A stretch of DNA of 64,000 nucleotides from positions 124,001-188,000 of the forward strand of contig JAPQWV010000663.1 of NCBI GenBank assembly GCA_027422505.1, written 5' to 3'. The notes beneath the pieces are model-generated. The model searched no databases, was not told the DNA's origin, and worked only from the letters and a program-made list of their open reading frames with translations. Shown piece after piece: positions 34,683 through 45,790 of this stretch. Position 1 is the first letter of the stretch, and each line of letters begins with the position of its first letter. The translations under genes and the position numbers were made by a program. This DNA is from Craterostigma plantagineum (lineage: Eukaryota > Streptophyta > Magnoliopsida > Lamiales > Linderniaceae).

Positions 34683-35531
34683 TGTTGGGTTTTATTAAAG
34701 CAAATGGGCTTTAATATATTTGGGCTAATGAATGATAATTATTAGAGGGAAATTAATAAGTGTGGTTGTCCCACATTGGAAAGTTTGTGGGATTTGACAC
34801 ACCTTATATAGTGTTGTGTGAATTATTTGTTTAAAAGAAATAACCAATATTATACTTCACATAAGACGCTCGCGTGCGCACGCAGGGGGGGTGCAAATCC
34901 GGTGAAAATCAAATGGACTCGTGTGCGAGCGCGACCCGCGTACACGAATGCCAGACCGAAATGGACCAAAATCTCGCGGGCTTGATCAACTCGCATTTTG
35001 TTCCGAGTTTATTAATTTTCCGATTTAAATGGGCTAGGCCTAAAATTAATTATGGCCCAATATAATCATTCTAGAAGGTGTCGGTTGATGATTGTTGCTA
35101 TGAAGATTGAGGAGCAGTTCACCTGCTCTTTACGTCATTTTAATTAATAAAAATAATGGCATGATGATTCGTTTGTTTCCTACAAGAATAGGATTAATTC
35201 TCATCTGAAGTGAGAGATAACAGAAACGAGTAATAATGCAACACTGATATCCTTCGACAGTATAGCCCAAACACCAAACACAGTTCTGTTCATGCCGTTT
35301 TCTATTTCGTTCGTCTTCGGTTTCGTTCAGTGCAGATCGAATGCCGATTTAATCGAAGTATCCTGAGAGACAGACGCTTATAATCCTCTTGCACGTTGTC
35401 AGGGAGCGAATCTGTTTTAAGGAAATTGTGTTCGCACAATCTTCGAACCGTTCGACGAAACTCTCGCAACTGTTGAAGCGCATGCGTGGTCATTCAAGTA
35501 CGGAAGATCCGAATCAGAGCTAGTAGCAACA
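34683..35531 (+). repeat. Copia-3 5' LTR
   Basis: 849 bp, TGTTGGG...GCAACA, with a TATA-like CTTATATAG near 34803. It contains GCGAATCTGTTTTAAG (35406-35421), the exact complement of the putative primer site at 35534-35549, ending 110 bases before the LTR end. Confidence 0.95.
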
Positions 35532-35533
35532 AT

Positions 35534-35549
35534 CTTAAAACAGATTCGC
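35534..35549 (+). other. Putative self-complementary primer-binding site of Copia-3
   Basis: CTTAAAACAGATTCGC begins two bases after the LTR end and is a perfect 16-nt reverse complement of 35406-35421 within the LTR. It replaces the Met-tRNA site. The gag ATG (35554) follows 4 bases later. The geometry matches Copia-2 (111 versus 110 nt from primer 3' end to LTR end), although the LTR sequences are different. Confidence 0.65.
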
Positions 35550-35553
35550 AACG

Positions 35554-38500
35554 ATGTTAGACTACGTGGACTTCCTCAACAACCAACAGCCTATGGCGAA
35601 CGAAGAAAACATTGACGTTCCTCCTCCTACTTTTGTCCCCACCGCCATACCTATTGTTACGAAGCCAACCGTACCAGTCAACCACCTGGAGAAGCCGGAG
35701 AAATTTATGGGGACAGCCTCCACGTTCAAGAGATGGCAGCAGAAGATGCTCTTCTATCTCACCACGCTGAACTTAGCAACATACCTGAAAGAGGTCGAGC
35801 CTAAGGTGAACGACGGCGAGACGAACGCTGAGGTCGTTATCGCTGTTGATGCATGGAAACACTCTGATTTCCTGTGTCGTAATTACATTCTAAATGCCTT
35901 AAGCGATACTCTGTACAACGTGTATGGTGCGGTCGCTACGGCAAAAGAATTATGGGAATCGTTGGACCGCAAATATAAAACTGAGGATGCCGGCACAAAG
36001 AAATTTGTTGTCGGACGGTTCCTTGATTATAAGATGGTTGATTCCAAGACTGTGATAAGTCAAGTGCAAGAAATTCAATTGATCTTGCACGAGATCCATG
36101 CAGAACGGATGGTTCTGAGCGAATCTTTCCAAGTCGCGGCTATCACTGAGAAGCTACCCCCGGGCTGGAAAGACTTCAAAAACTATCTCAAGCATAAGCG
36201 CAAGGAGATGTCGTTGGAAGACTTGATTGTCAGACTTCGAATCGAAGATGACAACAAGCGGTCGGAGACGAGAGTGTCGAACTCATCCGAACCGAAGCTA
36301 AACGTGGTGGAGCATAGCTCTAAAAAGGGCAAAGGCCCATTTAAACCCAAGGCGAAACTTGGAGTTACTGGAGGCGTGTCAAAGCCTAACTATAAGTTCA
36401 AGGGAAAATGTTTCAACTGCGGGAAAATGGGCCATAAGTCGTCGGACTACCGTTTTCCTAAAAAGAACCACGAGGCGAACATGGTAAAAGATATCACCAA
36501 GGATGTTGAAGATATGAGCCTTGTTGCGGTAGTGTCTGAAGTGAACATGGTTGGATCAAATCCAAAGGAGTGGTGGATCGATGCAGGTGCAACAAGACAT
36601 GTTTGCACAAATCGAAGCCTCTTCTCAACCTTTGAGCCTGTTGAAGAAGAAAAAATCTATATGGGCAACTCGGTTGCGGCTAACGTGGAAGGGAAGGGAA
36701 AAGTGCTGTTGAAGATGACGTCTGGAAAAGTGCTAACTCTGAAAGATGTGTTGTACGTACCGGAAATTCGTAAGAATTTAGTGTCGGGGTCCTTGTTAAA
36801 CAAGCACGGGTTTCGTATTGTGTTTGAGTCGGACAAAGTGATATTGTCTAAGTCTGGTATGTTTGTAGGAAAAGGGTATGCTACTGATGGTTTGTTCAAG
36901 CTAAATGTAATGACTGTGGTCAATGAAATGAATAAAAATGTTTCTTCGATTTACTTGCTTGAAACTTCTAACCTATGGCATGGTAGATTAGGTCATGTTA
37001 ATTTTAATTCGATACGTCGATTATTTAACTTAAACCATATTCCTACATTTGAAATCGATACGAAACATAGATGCGAAATTTGTGTCGAGGCAAAACTGAC
37101 GAGATCATCATTTTCTACGGTAACACGAAGTACCGAACCGCTTGAACTAATTCACAGCGATGTTTGTGACTTAAAAAGTGTTCAGTCACGAGGTGGAAAT
37201 AAATATTTTATAACGTTTATTGATGATAGCACGAAATATTGCTATGTATATTTGCTTAAAAGCAAAGATGAAGCGTTGGAAAAATTTATTCAATATAAAA
37301 CCGAAGTCGAAAATCAAATCGGTAAGAAAATAAAACGATTTAGAAGTGATCGGGGTGGCGAATACGAATCACCGATCGGTAACTTCTGTGCAGAGCACGG
37401 GATTATTCATGAGGTGACTGCACCGTATTCACCCCAATCAAATGGGGTTGCGGAACGTAAAAATCGCACATTGAAAGAAATGATGAATGCGATGTTATTA
37501 AGTTCAGGCTTACCGCCCAACATGTGGGGGGAAGCTATTTTGTCGAGTAATTACCTTTTAAATAGGGCCTCGAAAGAAAGAAGATAAAACCCCTTATGAG
37601 TTATGGAAAGGGAAGACTCCATCCTATCAACATTTGCGAATGTGGGGGTGTTTGGCGAAGGTAGCCGTACCTACGCCTAAAATAAATAAAAATTGGTCCC
37701 AAAACGGTAGACTGTATTTTTATTGGATATGCGCATAATAGTACGGCATATCGTTTTCTTGTATATGATTCGAAAATATCGGATATAAACAAGAATTCGG
37801 TAATGGAATCAAGGAATGCGTATTTCTTTGAAAATATATTTCCTTATAAAACCTGCGTGGGTTCTAGTTCGTCTAAACGAACTAACGAGGATACTGAAAA
37901 CCCTAGTCCGGTTCAAGATGTTGAACCAAGACAAAGCAAACGAGCAAGAAAAGAAAAGTCATTTGGTGATGATTTCTTAATCTATTTGCTCGAGAAGGAA
38001 CCACTGACTTATGATGAAGCAGTGAGCTCCACAGAGGGACTTTTATGGAAAGAGGCCATTAAAAGCGAAATCGATTCTATTCTGCAGAATCATACTTGGG
38101 AACTAGTTGATCTCCCACAAGGGTGTAAACCTTTAGAATCCAAATGGATTTTTAAAAGGAAAATGAAATCGGATGGGTCGATTGACAAGTACAAAGCCAG
38201 ACTTGTAATAAAAGGTTACAAGCAACGTGAAGGCTTGGATTATTTTGATATTTATTCTCCTGTAACGAGAATAAACTCTATAAGGATGATACTTGCGATT
38301 GCATCCTTAAGAAATTTAGAAGTACATCAAATGGATGTTAAAACAGCTTTCTTAAACGGTGATCTTGATGAAGAAATATATATGGAGCAACCTGAGGGGT
38401 TTCGTGCTCCTGGGACACGAAAGAAAGTCTGTAAATTAATTAAGTCGTTGTATGGATTAAAACAAGCCCCAAAGAAGTGGCACGAGAAATTTGACCATGC

Positions 38501-39539
38501 AATGATAACGAGTGGCTTCAAAATCAATGAGTGCGACAAATGTGTCTACTCGAAAGAAGTAGGTGATGATTATATCATTTTATGTTTGTATGTTGACGAC
38601 ATACTCATTGTCGGTAGTAGTGACAAGATAGTTAAATCTACCAAGAATATGTTAAATTCAAAATTTGATATGAAAGACATGGGACTTGCTGATGTGATTT
38701 TAGGAGTTAAAATCATACGAACGAGTGAGGGTCTTGTTCTGAGTCAAACTCATTACGTAGACAAAATATTGGAAAAGTTCAGCAAGAATGATCTTGGTGT
38801 CGCTAGAACGCCATTAGATCGAAGTGTTCATTTATCGAAAAACCGTGGTGAAGGTATTTCTCAAGTAGAATACTCACGAATTATTGGAAGCCTAATGTAT
38901 CTAATGAGTTGTACTAGGCCGGATCTTGCATATGCTATAAGCAAGCTGAGTTCATATACAAGCAATCCAAGTGCAGAACACTGGACTGCTATCATAAGAG
39001 TACTAAGATACATACGGTATACTAGAGATTACGGGTTACACTATGGTAGATATCCAGCTGTGGTAGAAGGCTACACAGATGCCAACTGGATATCTGACAC
39101 AAAGGACTCAAAAAGCACCAGCGGCTACGTATTTACACTAGCTGGGGCTGCTGTGTCATGGAAATCCTCGAAACAAACTGTTATAGCAAGATCCACTATG
39201 GAATCCGAGTTCATTGCCTTGGATAAATGTGGAGAAGAAGCTGAATGGCTACGCCATTTCTTGGAGGATATTCCTAAGTGGGAAAAACCTGTGCCGCCAA
39301 TATGCATACACTGCGATAGCCAATCGGCTATTGGACGAGCACAGAGTACTATGTATAATGGTAAGTCGAGACACATACGTCGTCGACATAATACCGTTAG
39401 GCAACTGATTTCAACTGGAATTATCTCGATTGAATATGTGAAATCGAAGGATAACATTGCGGATCCGCTAACCAAAGGGTTAAATAGAGATGCGGTTGAA
39501 AGGTTGACGAAAGGGATGGGTTTGAAGCCTAAAGTATAA
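35554..39539 (+). pseudogene. Copia-3 Gag-Pol polyprotein (two frameshifts)
   Basis: ATG 35554 lies 22 bp after the LTR. Gag contains [18 protein letters not shown]; the zinc knuckle reads [14 protein letters not shown], so its last Cys is Tyr. The protease active site is [12 protein letters not shown], with DAG in place of DT/SG. Integrase is open (HGRLGHVN...[37 protein letters not shown]) to a frameshift near 37570. A second shift lies near 37690. From 37803 to 39539 reverse transcriptase ([29 protein letters not shown]) and RNase H ([27 protein letters not shown]) are open, ending [10 protein letters not shown]...GLKPKV. Replication in cis is unlikely. The closest relative in the window is Copia-2. 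Confidence 0.9.
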
Positions 39540-40080
39540 AGGTACTAAAAAGGAAAACCCTACCTATGTGACTGGAGATCCCAAGATCTAGGTTCAAAGG
39601 GACAACCTAATTTTAGGACTTAATTGCACTGTGGGGGTGATAATCCCGCTCATTCCTGTCGAGAAACAGTGATAACGGAGAAGGCTAGCATTATGATGCT
39701 TTAATGACTATCATAGAGTATTGATAGAAAATACTCTCGACGTGAGAAGTCACCTATGTTAGGGAGAAGTGGGGCCGCTTCAAAGAAGAACTGAAAGGCT
39801 TAGTTCTTTAGAAACCCTCGCAGAATCAGGACGTGTCTATGGCCATAATGGACAAAACCATGAGAACGGAACAAGAGAAAAATGATCTTTGTGTATTGTA
39901 CGTGGGTTTATTTACACAAAAAGTGGGCAGTTCAAAGACATCGTGTTCTACTGGACTGCAGTAAATCAAGCGTGCATACAAGGAGGAAGTTCAAATGGTA
40001 AAACATACTATCTTCTATCCAGAGACACCAGAGTGATGAGAATGAACTCTGACGGAACAATTCTCATTCATGTGGGGGAT
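39540..40080 (+). other. Copia-3 3' untranslated internal region with polypurine tract
   Basis: About 540 bp lie between the polyprotein stop and the 3' LTR, the same length and layout as in Copia-2. It ends CATGTGGGGGAT (40069-40080), the polypurine tract. Open frames here (e.g. 39889-40101) have no recognised domain. Confidence 0.75.
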
Positions 40081-40930
40081 TGTTGGGTTTTATTAAAGTA
40101 AATGGGCTTTAATATATTTGGGCTAATGAATGATAATCATTAGAGGGAAATTAATAAGTGTGGTTGTCCCACATTGGAAAGTTTGTGGGATTTGACACTC
40201 CTTATATAGTGTTGTGTGAATTATTGGTTTAAAAGAAATAACCAATATTATACTTCACATAAGACGCTCGCGTGCGCACGCAGGGGGGGTGCAAATCCGG
40301 TGAAAATCAAATGGACTCGTGTGCGAGCGCGACCCGCGTACACGAATGCCGGACCGAAATGGACCAAAATCTCGCGGGCTTGATCAACTCGTATTTTGTT
40401 CCGAGTTTATTAATTTTCCGATTTAAATGGGCTAGGCCTAAAATTAATTAAGGCCCAATATAATCATTCTAGAAGGTGTCGGTTGATGATTGTTGCTATG
40501 AAGATATGAGGAGCAGTTCACCTGCTCTTTACGTCATTTTAATTAATAAAAATAATGGCATGATGATTCGTTTGTTTCCTACAAGAATAGGATTAATTCT
40601 CATCTGAAGTGAGAGATAACAGAAACGAGAAATAATGCAACACTGATATCCTTCGACAGTATAGCCCAAACACCAAACACAGTTCTGTTCATGCCGTTTT
40701 CTATTTCGTTCGTCTTCGGTTTCGTTCAGTGCAGATCGAATGCCGATTTAATCGAAGTATCCTGAGAGACAGACGCTTATAATCCTCTTGCACGTTGTCA
40801 GGGAGCGAATCTGTTTTAAGGAAATTGTGTTCGCACAATCTTCGAACTGTTCGACGAAACTCTCGCAACTGTTGAAGCGCATGCGTGGTCATTCAAGTAC
40901 GGAAGATCCTAATCAGAGCTAGTAGCAACA
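40081..40930 (+). repeat. Copia-3 3' LTR
   Basis: 850 bp copy of 34683-35531, followed by the duplication ATATC (40931-40935). The 16-nt primer-like stretch is unchanged here (40805-40820). Confidence 0.95.
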
Positions 40931-41389
40931 ATATCTACTCTAAACCCACGAAAACCCTTACTGACCTAGAAATAAAGAACGAAAATAAAATATAAAGAAA
41001 AGGAGAACTTCATCAAAGGTGAAGGAGATTTCGACAATTTAGCAAACTTGAAAAGTTGGACGTAAGGTAAACATATTTGTACTTTATATGTTTTTGATAT
41101 GTTATTTAATAATCTACGTGAAATAGGTAATGTTTGATCGAAGTTCTCGTGGCTTAAGTAATTTTTCACATATGCTGATGTTGTTTTAATATTTTATGTG
41201 GGGATGGATAACTTTTGTGAAGTTTCGAAATATGTATATGTGAATTGGGTAGTGTATTTTCGTTAGGGTTCGATTGTCTTAAGTATAGTAAGTTTTTTTT
41301 TGGTGAATTTAGACTCTAGGTATTCTGAAGTTTCGGCAAGTTTGCTATTTGAGAAACAATATCGGTGTTCATATATGTGTCTAAAGTAT

Positions 41390-41410
41390 TATATATATAT
41401 ATATTATAAT

Positions 41411-41455
<45 letters not shown>
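41390..41455. repeat. AT microsatellite
   Basis: About 65 bp of alternating TA with a few breaks, inside the long LTR-like sequence. Confidence 0.9.
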
Positions 41456-41460
<5 letters not shown>

Positions 41461-41858
41461 TGATTTATGGGATATCAAATGATTTACGTAGGATAAATTT
41501 TAGGATGCTTTCGTGATGATTATGTTAGACGGATAAAATCTCAGGTCCATGAGTTAGCCATATTGAGTACTAATTGTTGATTAATTATGAACTTATGTGT
41601 CTGTATAGGTCCAGATTTTCGGATTTGTCATGTTAGGTGCAAGTTGATATTTTCAGTATTATCATTGTAAAGTTATTGGCAACTTATATTTAGAAGTCTT
41701 CATATTCATTATCAAATTTTTGTGCTCCACTAAGTTTTCGGTTCTAATGAGAAATGTTTTCGGTATTTTAGGATTTTTAGTATTTGTAGGATTTTGAAAG
41801 AATTATCGTTTTTTGGTCTTGGATAAATTTTAAGTGTGCTTCACGGGTTGAGAGCGAA

Positions 41859-43005
41859 CACTAGTAGAAAATGATAAATAGGCGACGGCACCTTCGGCGC
41901 GGTTCCTCAAAAACCGTCGCCTATAGTGGACGCGGTGGCACTTTCGTAAATTTTTTTAGTTATTGTTCATCATAGGCGACGGTTTCGTGTACAAAACCGT
42001 CGCCTATAATTGACGAAAGGCTCCGGCGACGGTTTCCTCTACAATAACCGTCGCCTATATACATTATTAATTTAATTTTTTTTTTTAAAATACAAGCTTG
42101 GGCGACGGTTGTTGCATAGAAACCGTCGCCCAAAGTCATTACAATTTTTTTTACATTTTAACAGAGTATGGGCGACTGTTGTTGCGTCGCAACCGTCGCC
42201 CATAGTCTATCGAAAATAGCGGAATTCTGAAAATTTTAAACGCTATCTCTCTCTTTTCATTCTCTCTCTCATTCGCTATCATGTCTCTCCTCTCTTCTCT
42301 CTTCTTTTTCCTCTCGTCATCTTCTTCGTTTTTTTCTGCTTCTGTTTTCTTTTTTTCTCTGCTTCTTCATCGTCCTTTTTTTCCTGCTATTCTCTGCAGT
42401 AGTATGCGGAGGTCGATGGAGGATATGGGGATGAAAGGTAGCAACGGTGGTGGATCTGGGCACGGCGGTGCCGGATCTGGGCAGCGGAAGTCGTGTTGGT
42501 GCGGATCTGGGCACGGCGGTGGCGGATCTGGGCACCGGAAGTCGAGTTGGTGGCGGATCTGGGCACGGCGGTGGCGGATCTGGGCAGCGCGGTGGATCTG
42601 GGCAACGAGGCGGCAGCGGCGACGAGACTGAGGCGGCAGCGACGAGCTGGCAGCGAAAATCCCGATGGCCAGCGCCGAAGACGACGGCCAATGCCTCAGC
42701 AGCTCAAGTCCTCCTCCACGTCGATCGGCCTCCAAGGGACGGTGCCGGACTTCCTATGGGGGGTGGCTGGCGAAGGCCGGATCTGGAAATGGTGATGCTG
42801 TCGGCGACGTCGGCGCTTTTTTTTTTCAGTTGATGTTTTGGGCGACGGTTTCTAAGACATAAACCGTCGCCCATAACCTATTTTCGGCGACGGCTGTACA
42901 CCTGTCGCCCAAAATCACGCACATGGGCGACGGGGCTGTGGGCGACGCACATAAACGTCGCACATGGCCTCTAACAACCGTCGCCCATGTATTTCTGTAC
43001 TAGTG
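41859..43005. mobile_element. CACTA-2: non-autonomous CACTA (EnSpm) transposon
   Basis: 1147 bp. Left terminus CACTAGTAGAAAAT; right terminus, in complement, CACTAGTACAGAAAT. It is flanked by a perfect 3-bp duplication GAA (41856-41858 and 43006-43008), as CACTA elements make. Several GGCGACGGTT...AACCGTCGCC inverted repeats line both ends. The ends are the same as CACTA-1 but in the opposite orientation. The interior (42270-42835) is GC-rich with a minisatellite and no transposase. Confidence 0.93.
42430..42610. repeat. Minisatellite with GGATCTGGGCACGGCGGTG units inside CACTA-2
   Basis: The word GGATCTGGGCA recurs every 17-60 bases (eight or so times), making a higher-order unit with GGAAGTCG...GTTGGTG. 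All three frames on both strands stay open over part of it (glycine- and arginine-rich), which is a composition effect. I do not call a gene. Part of the flanking interior (GGCCGGATCTGGA) also occurs in CACTA-1. Confidence 0.7.
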
Positions 43006-43017
43006 GAATCAAAAGGG

Positions 43018-43230
43018 GTTTCGCGAATTGAACTTCGCGATTTGTAAATACGTTAAGCTTTACGGGCCGAAATCAGAAATTCGCGAACTGGAAGGTTCGC
43101 GAATGTAAGATGAATTCGAGCCAAAAAAGTCTTATTTCGCGGGCCATGGAAGTTCGCGAATTGGAATGAGAAGTAGGGTTCGCGGGCCAGATCGTTTCGC
43201 GGGTCAATGTACTTCGCGGGTCGAAGGAAC
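43018..43230. repeat. Array of TTCGCG(A/G) words
   Basis: Ten copies of TTCGCG, several as the palindrome TTCGCGAA or as TTCGCGGGCC/GGTC, occur in about 210 bp. Degenerate copies (TTCGCAAA, TTCGCCAA) follow to about 43320. It lies in the long LTR-like sequence, just right of CACTA-2. Confidence 0.75.
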
Positions 43231-44052
43231 TTCGCGAGCCTTAAGGCTTTCGCAAACTAGGGACACTTCGCCAATCAAACGAAGTTTGTGAACCAATAAG
43301 GATTTTGCGAGTTGACCGTTGACTGCCGAGTCTAATATTTAAATATAATTATTTATACAAGTATAGTTCGAGAATTAGCACATATGCTGATAAGATTATT
43401 ATGTCAAGAGGACCGGTCTATGGAGACTCTAACGGACTGTGTATTTGACTGTAGCGGGAGGACAGGTAGGTGAAATTCATTACCATGCGTAAACACGTTG
43501 TAGACAATTAAAGATTAATTGTCTATTTATATTATTGGGATTCAATAAGTTAATTCCAAGATATAAAATAAGATCATTTAATTAAATTGCTTTTATTGAG
43601 ATTTATAAAATTAATCTCAAGTTAATAAATAGTTAATTTAATTAATAAATTATTATCATATATGATAAATATATTCCTTTTATACAAAATCGTATACATG
43701 GTAACAAGTGTAGAGATTTGTTAAATAAGTAAAGGAATCAAATCAAATATCATAAAATCGGCAGAGAGAATCAATTCAAATATAGAATAAATCAAATCAA
43801 ATCAAGATCAAACCATATATGGATAAAATCAACCTAAATGGACGAAATCATCCCAAAAAGATTATATTTTCCATTATTGAGAATTCTCTACGCCTATAAA
43901 TATCTGACTTCAGAATTCAGAAATCACAAGTCAGAGAGCAAAGAGAATACAAAACTTCGAGAGAATTAGAAGTAAGTCTTTGATAGCATTCGGAAATTCT
44001 CTCAACGAAGTTTTTCGTGTTCAAGTTAAAATTCGAAGACGTTCATCAAGAT

Positions 44053-44262
44053 CCGTGCGAGTTTCTCATAATCGCACGGCTGCAACGAGGAAAGCCCGTG
44101 CGAGTTTCTCGGAAGCGCGCGGTTCAACGCTCAAGACCCGTGCGAGTTTCTCATAATAGCACGGTTGCAACGAGGAAAGCCCGTGCGAGTTTCTTGGAAG
44201 CGTGCGGTTCAATACTCAAGAGCCGTGCGAGTCTCTCGGAAGTGTACGGTTCCAAGCCCAAG
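44053..44262. repeat. Tandem ~42-bp repeats with CCGTGCGAGTTTCTC
   Basis: Five units begin CCGTGCGAGT(T/C)TCT and end in ...CACGG or ...GCGGTT. Alternating versions (CATAATCGCACGG and CGGAAGCGCGCGG) form a dimeric higher-order pattern. Each unit can pair CCGTGCG with its own CGCACGG. The frames through it (44017-44371) are low-complexity and not called as genes. Confidence 0.7.
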
Positions 44263-44878
44263 TCCGTCCTTTCGAAAATCAAGTCCAAGTCTTAGCTTCG
44301 TGATCAAGCCCAAAAGCCCACGAAGAAACGGCCATATTTCAGAAGTTTTTGCTAAGACGCTAAGTTCGTGATCAAGCCTAACGGCCCACGAAGAAAGCCC
44401 AAATCAAGAAATCTCGAAGATCAAGAGGCTTCTAAAGTCCTTAAAATTTATAGAGTGAAGAATCAGAGGAATAAGTAGAGATAGAATCCATCAAATTTCA
44501 TCAAATTTCATTTGTACTATTTTATGATAATTCAATAGTTGATTAAAAAGAAAAATATGCTACACAAGTATCTGATACTTTTGTGTTTCTATGTAATTAA
44601 ATTATTTACGTGTTTTACGTACATGTGGAAGCATGTTTTCATGTATGATCACGTTTATATGCATAGCATATGCATATCATATCACAGGGGAGAGATACTC
44701 GTACCGTATTGAGACGGTAGTATTTTGACGTACCGGTGAGCGGGGTAGTTTGAGATTGTTATGATTTTGTGATTCGTTGAGGAGTCGAGGTTGACGGCAG
44801 ACAGGCGTGACCGATCTGTCTACTCGGGCGTGAACGTCTCGAGGTGCAAAACCGTCGTGATTTTATTTGTAGCGGAGG

Positions 44879-45001
44879 GAGCGACCTGACAGGGTAGTTG
44901 CGTGAACGTCAAAACGTTGTCGGTGTAGGCTACCGCTTAAGAGCGACCTAGCAGGGCAGTTGCGTGAACGTCAAAACGCTGCTAGTGTAAGCTTCCGTTA
45001 T
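44879..45001. repeat. Direct duplication of a ~62-bp unit
   Basis: Two adjacent copies of a unit beginning GAGCGACCT(G/A), sharing GTTGCGTGAACGTCAAAACG and ending in (T/A)CCG(C)TTA, differ at about ten positions. They lie near the right end of the long LTR-like sequence. Confidence 0.75.
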
Positions 45002-45060
45002 ATTATAGACGCACGAGGTGTCGAGTTTGACCTAGGGCCCTGTGTTGTGTGATTTGGGAT

Positions 45061-45354
45061 AGGATGGGGGGGGGGGAAGAGTGAACATTGCATGTGAGAT
45101 GTGTATTGTCCGTTTAGGGTTTAGGGTTTGTGTTTTGTACGTTCATGAAATACAAGATTTGTTGCAATGTGACTACTTTGACAAGATACAATCCATTCTT
45201 GTCCCCCTTCAGAGATTATATATCCTGAGTTTTGATCTTCAAAAATTACTAGTTTATGTAAATATAACATTACAATTTAAATCACAAGTTATTTTCTCTA
45301 ATGATAATTTGAGGTAAGATTTGGTAAACGTAGTACATTGGAGACTGTTTTAGT
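45061..45354. other. Intergenic DNA after the LTR-like repeat
   Basis: A G-run (45066-45075) and a short TTTAGGG-like stretch (45113-45129) stand out. No gene is recognised in the AT-rich remainder. Confidence 0.35.
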
Positions 45355-45790
45355 AAATATTTTGAAGTTCCGATATTTTGAATTGGTAATTACCGTTTGC
45401 TATGGTAACATATTTGGGGTACTTCGGTTTAAAAGAATCAATTTTAATATTTAGATTATTTGTCATATGACCCATCGCACCGGAATCAATAATCCAAAAA
45501 TTACGAAGACTATTTTAGTACTTATGGCAGCATAAAAATGGGTGTATGGATTCATACGTGAGCTGTGTTCACCTGGTTGGCGCAAAGTTTTTGCCAATTT
45601 ATCTATTATGCGTTTGGTTGCTTGATCAGGTCCAGCCCAAGTTGTATGAAGCCCATCGTTGCAATTTGAAACGCCATGCACGTTCATCAAAGCACATATG
45701 TCCTTGAGTATATCAATCTTCTTTACGATTATTACACGGATGCTTGTTTGGTGCCCTTTTTCCGTCGGTCGCATTATAGGTACTGACATG
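45355..45790 (-). pseudogene. Copia protease remnant, minus strand
   Basis: The minus strand at about 45500-45450 reads NFWIIDSGAMGHMTNN, the Copia protease active site (D-S-G-A) with its usual W and H-M-T neighbours, followed by a VTIANGN-like stretch. The longer open frame 45463-45789 is in another frame and only overlaps it. No other retroelement domains are readable, so this is an isolated, frameshifted fragment. Confidence 0.55.

Larger units (their letters stand above)
34683..40930 (+). mobile_element. Copia-3: complete Ty1/copia retrotransposon
   Basis: LTRs of about 850 bp (34683-35531 and 40081-40930) run from TGTTGGG to GTAGCAACA. A perfect duplication ATATC flanks them (34678-34682 and 40931-40935). 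The LTRs differ at about a dozen positions by eye, so it is older than Copia-2 but still fairly recent. A polypurine tract GTGGGGGAT precedes the 3' LTR. There is no Met-tRNA primer site: 35534-35549 is complementary to LTR bases 35406-35421. The polyprotein is related to that of Copia-2 and carries two frameshifts and mutated Gag and protease motifs. Confidence 0.95.
33379..45060 (+). mobile_element. Very long LTR-like repeat (gypsy type?), interrupted by three insertions
   Basis: The sequence starts TGTAATACCCG inside another LTR, an opening typical of long Ty3/gypsy (Tekay-like) LTRs. After removing the hAT MITE (33915-34568), Copia-3 (34683-40930) and CACTA-2 (41859-43005), about 4 kb of non-coding sequence remains. 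It contains arrays of short palindromes and tandem units at 43018-43230, 44053-44262 and 44879-45001, plus an AT microsatellite (41390-41455). No gag-pol is present. The right border near 45060 and a target duplication could not be fixed, so this may be several repeats. Confidence 0.45.

Noticed and set aside
42281..42833. Several overlapping Gly/Arg-rich open frames.
   Set aside because: Open in several frames because of a GC-rich minisatellite within CACTA-2. No domain or splice structure.
45113..45129. TTTAGGGTTTAGGG resembling the plant telomere repeat.
   Set aside because: Only two units, which is common by chance or as a promoter telo-box. No array.
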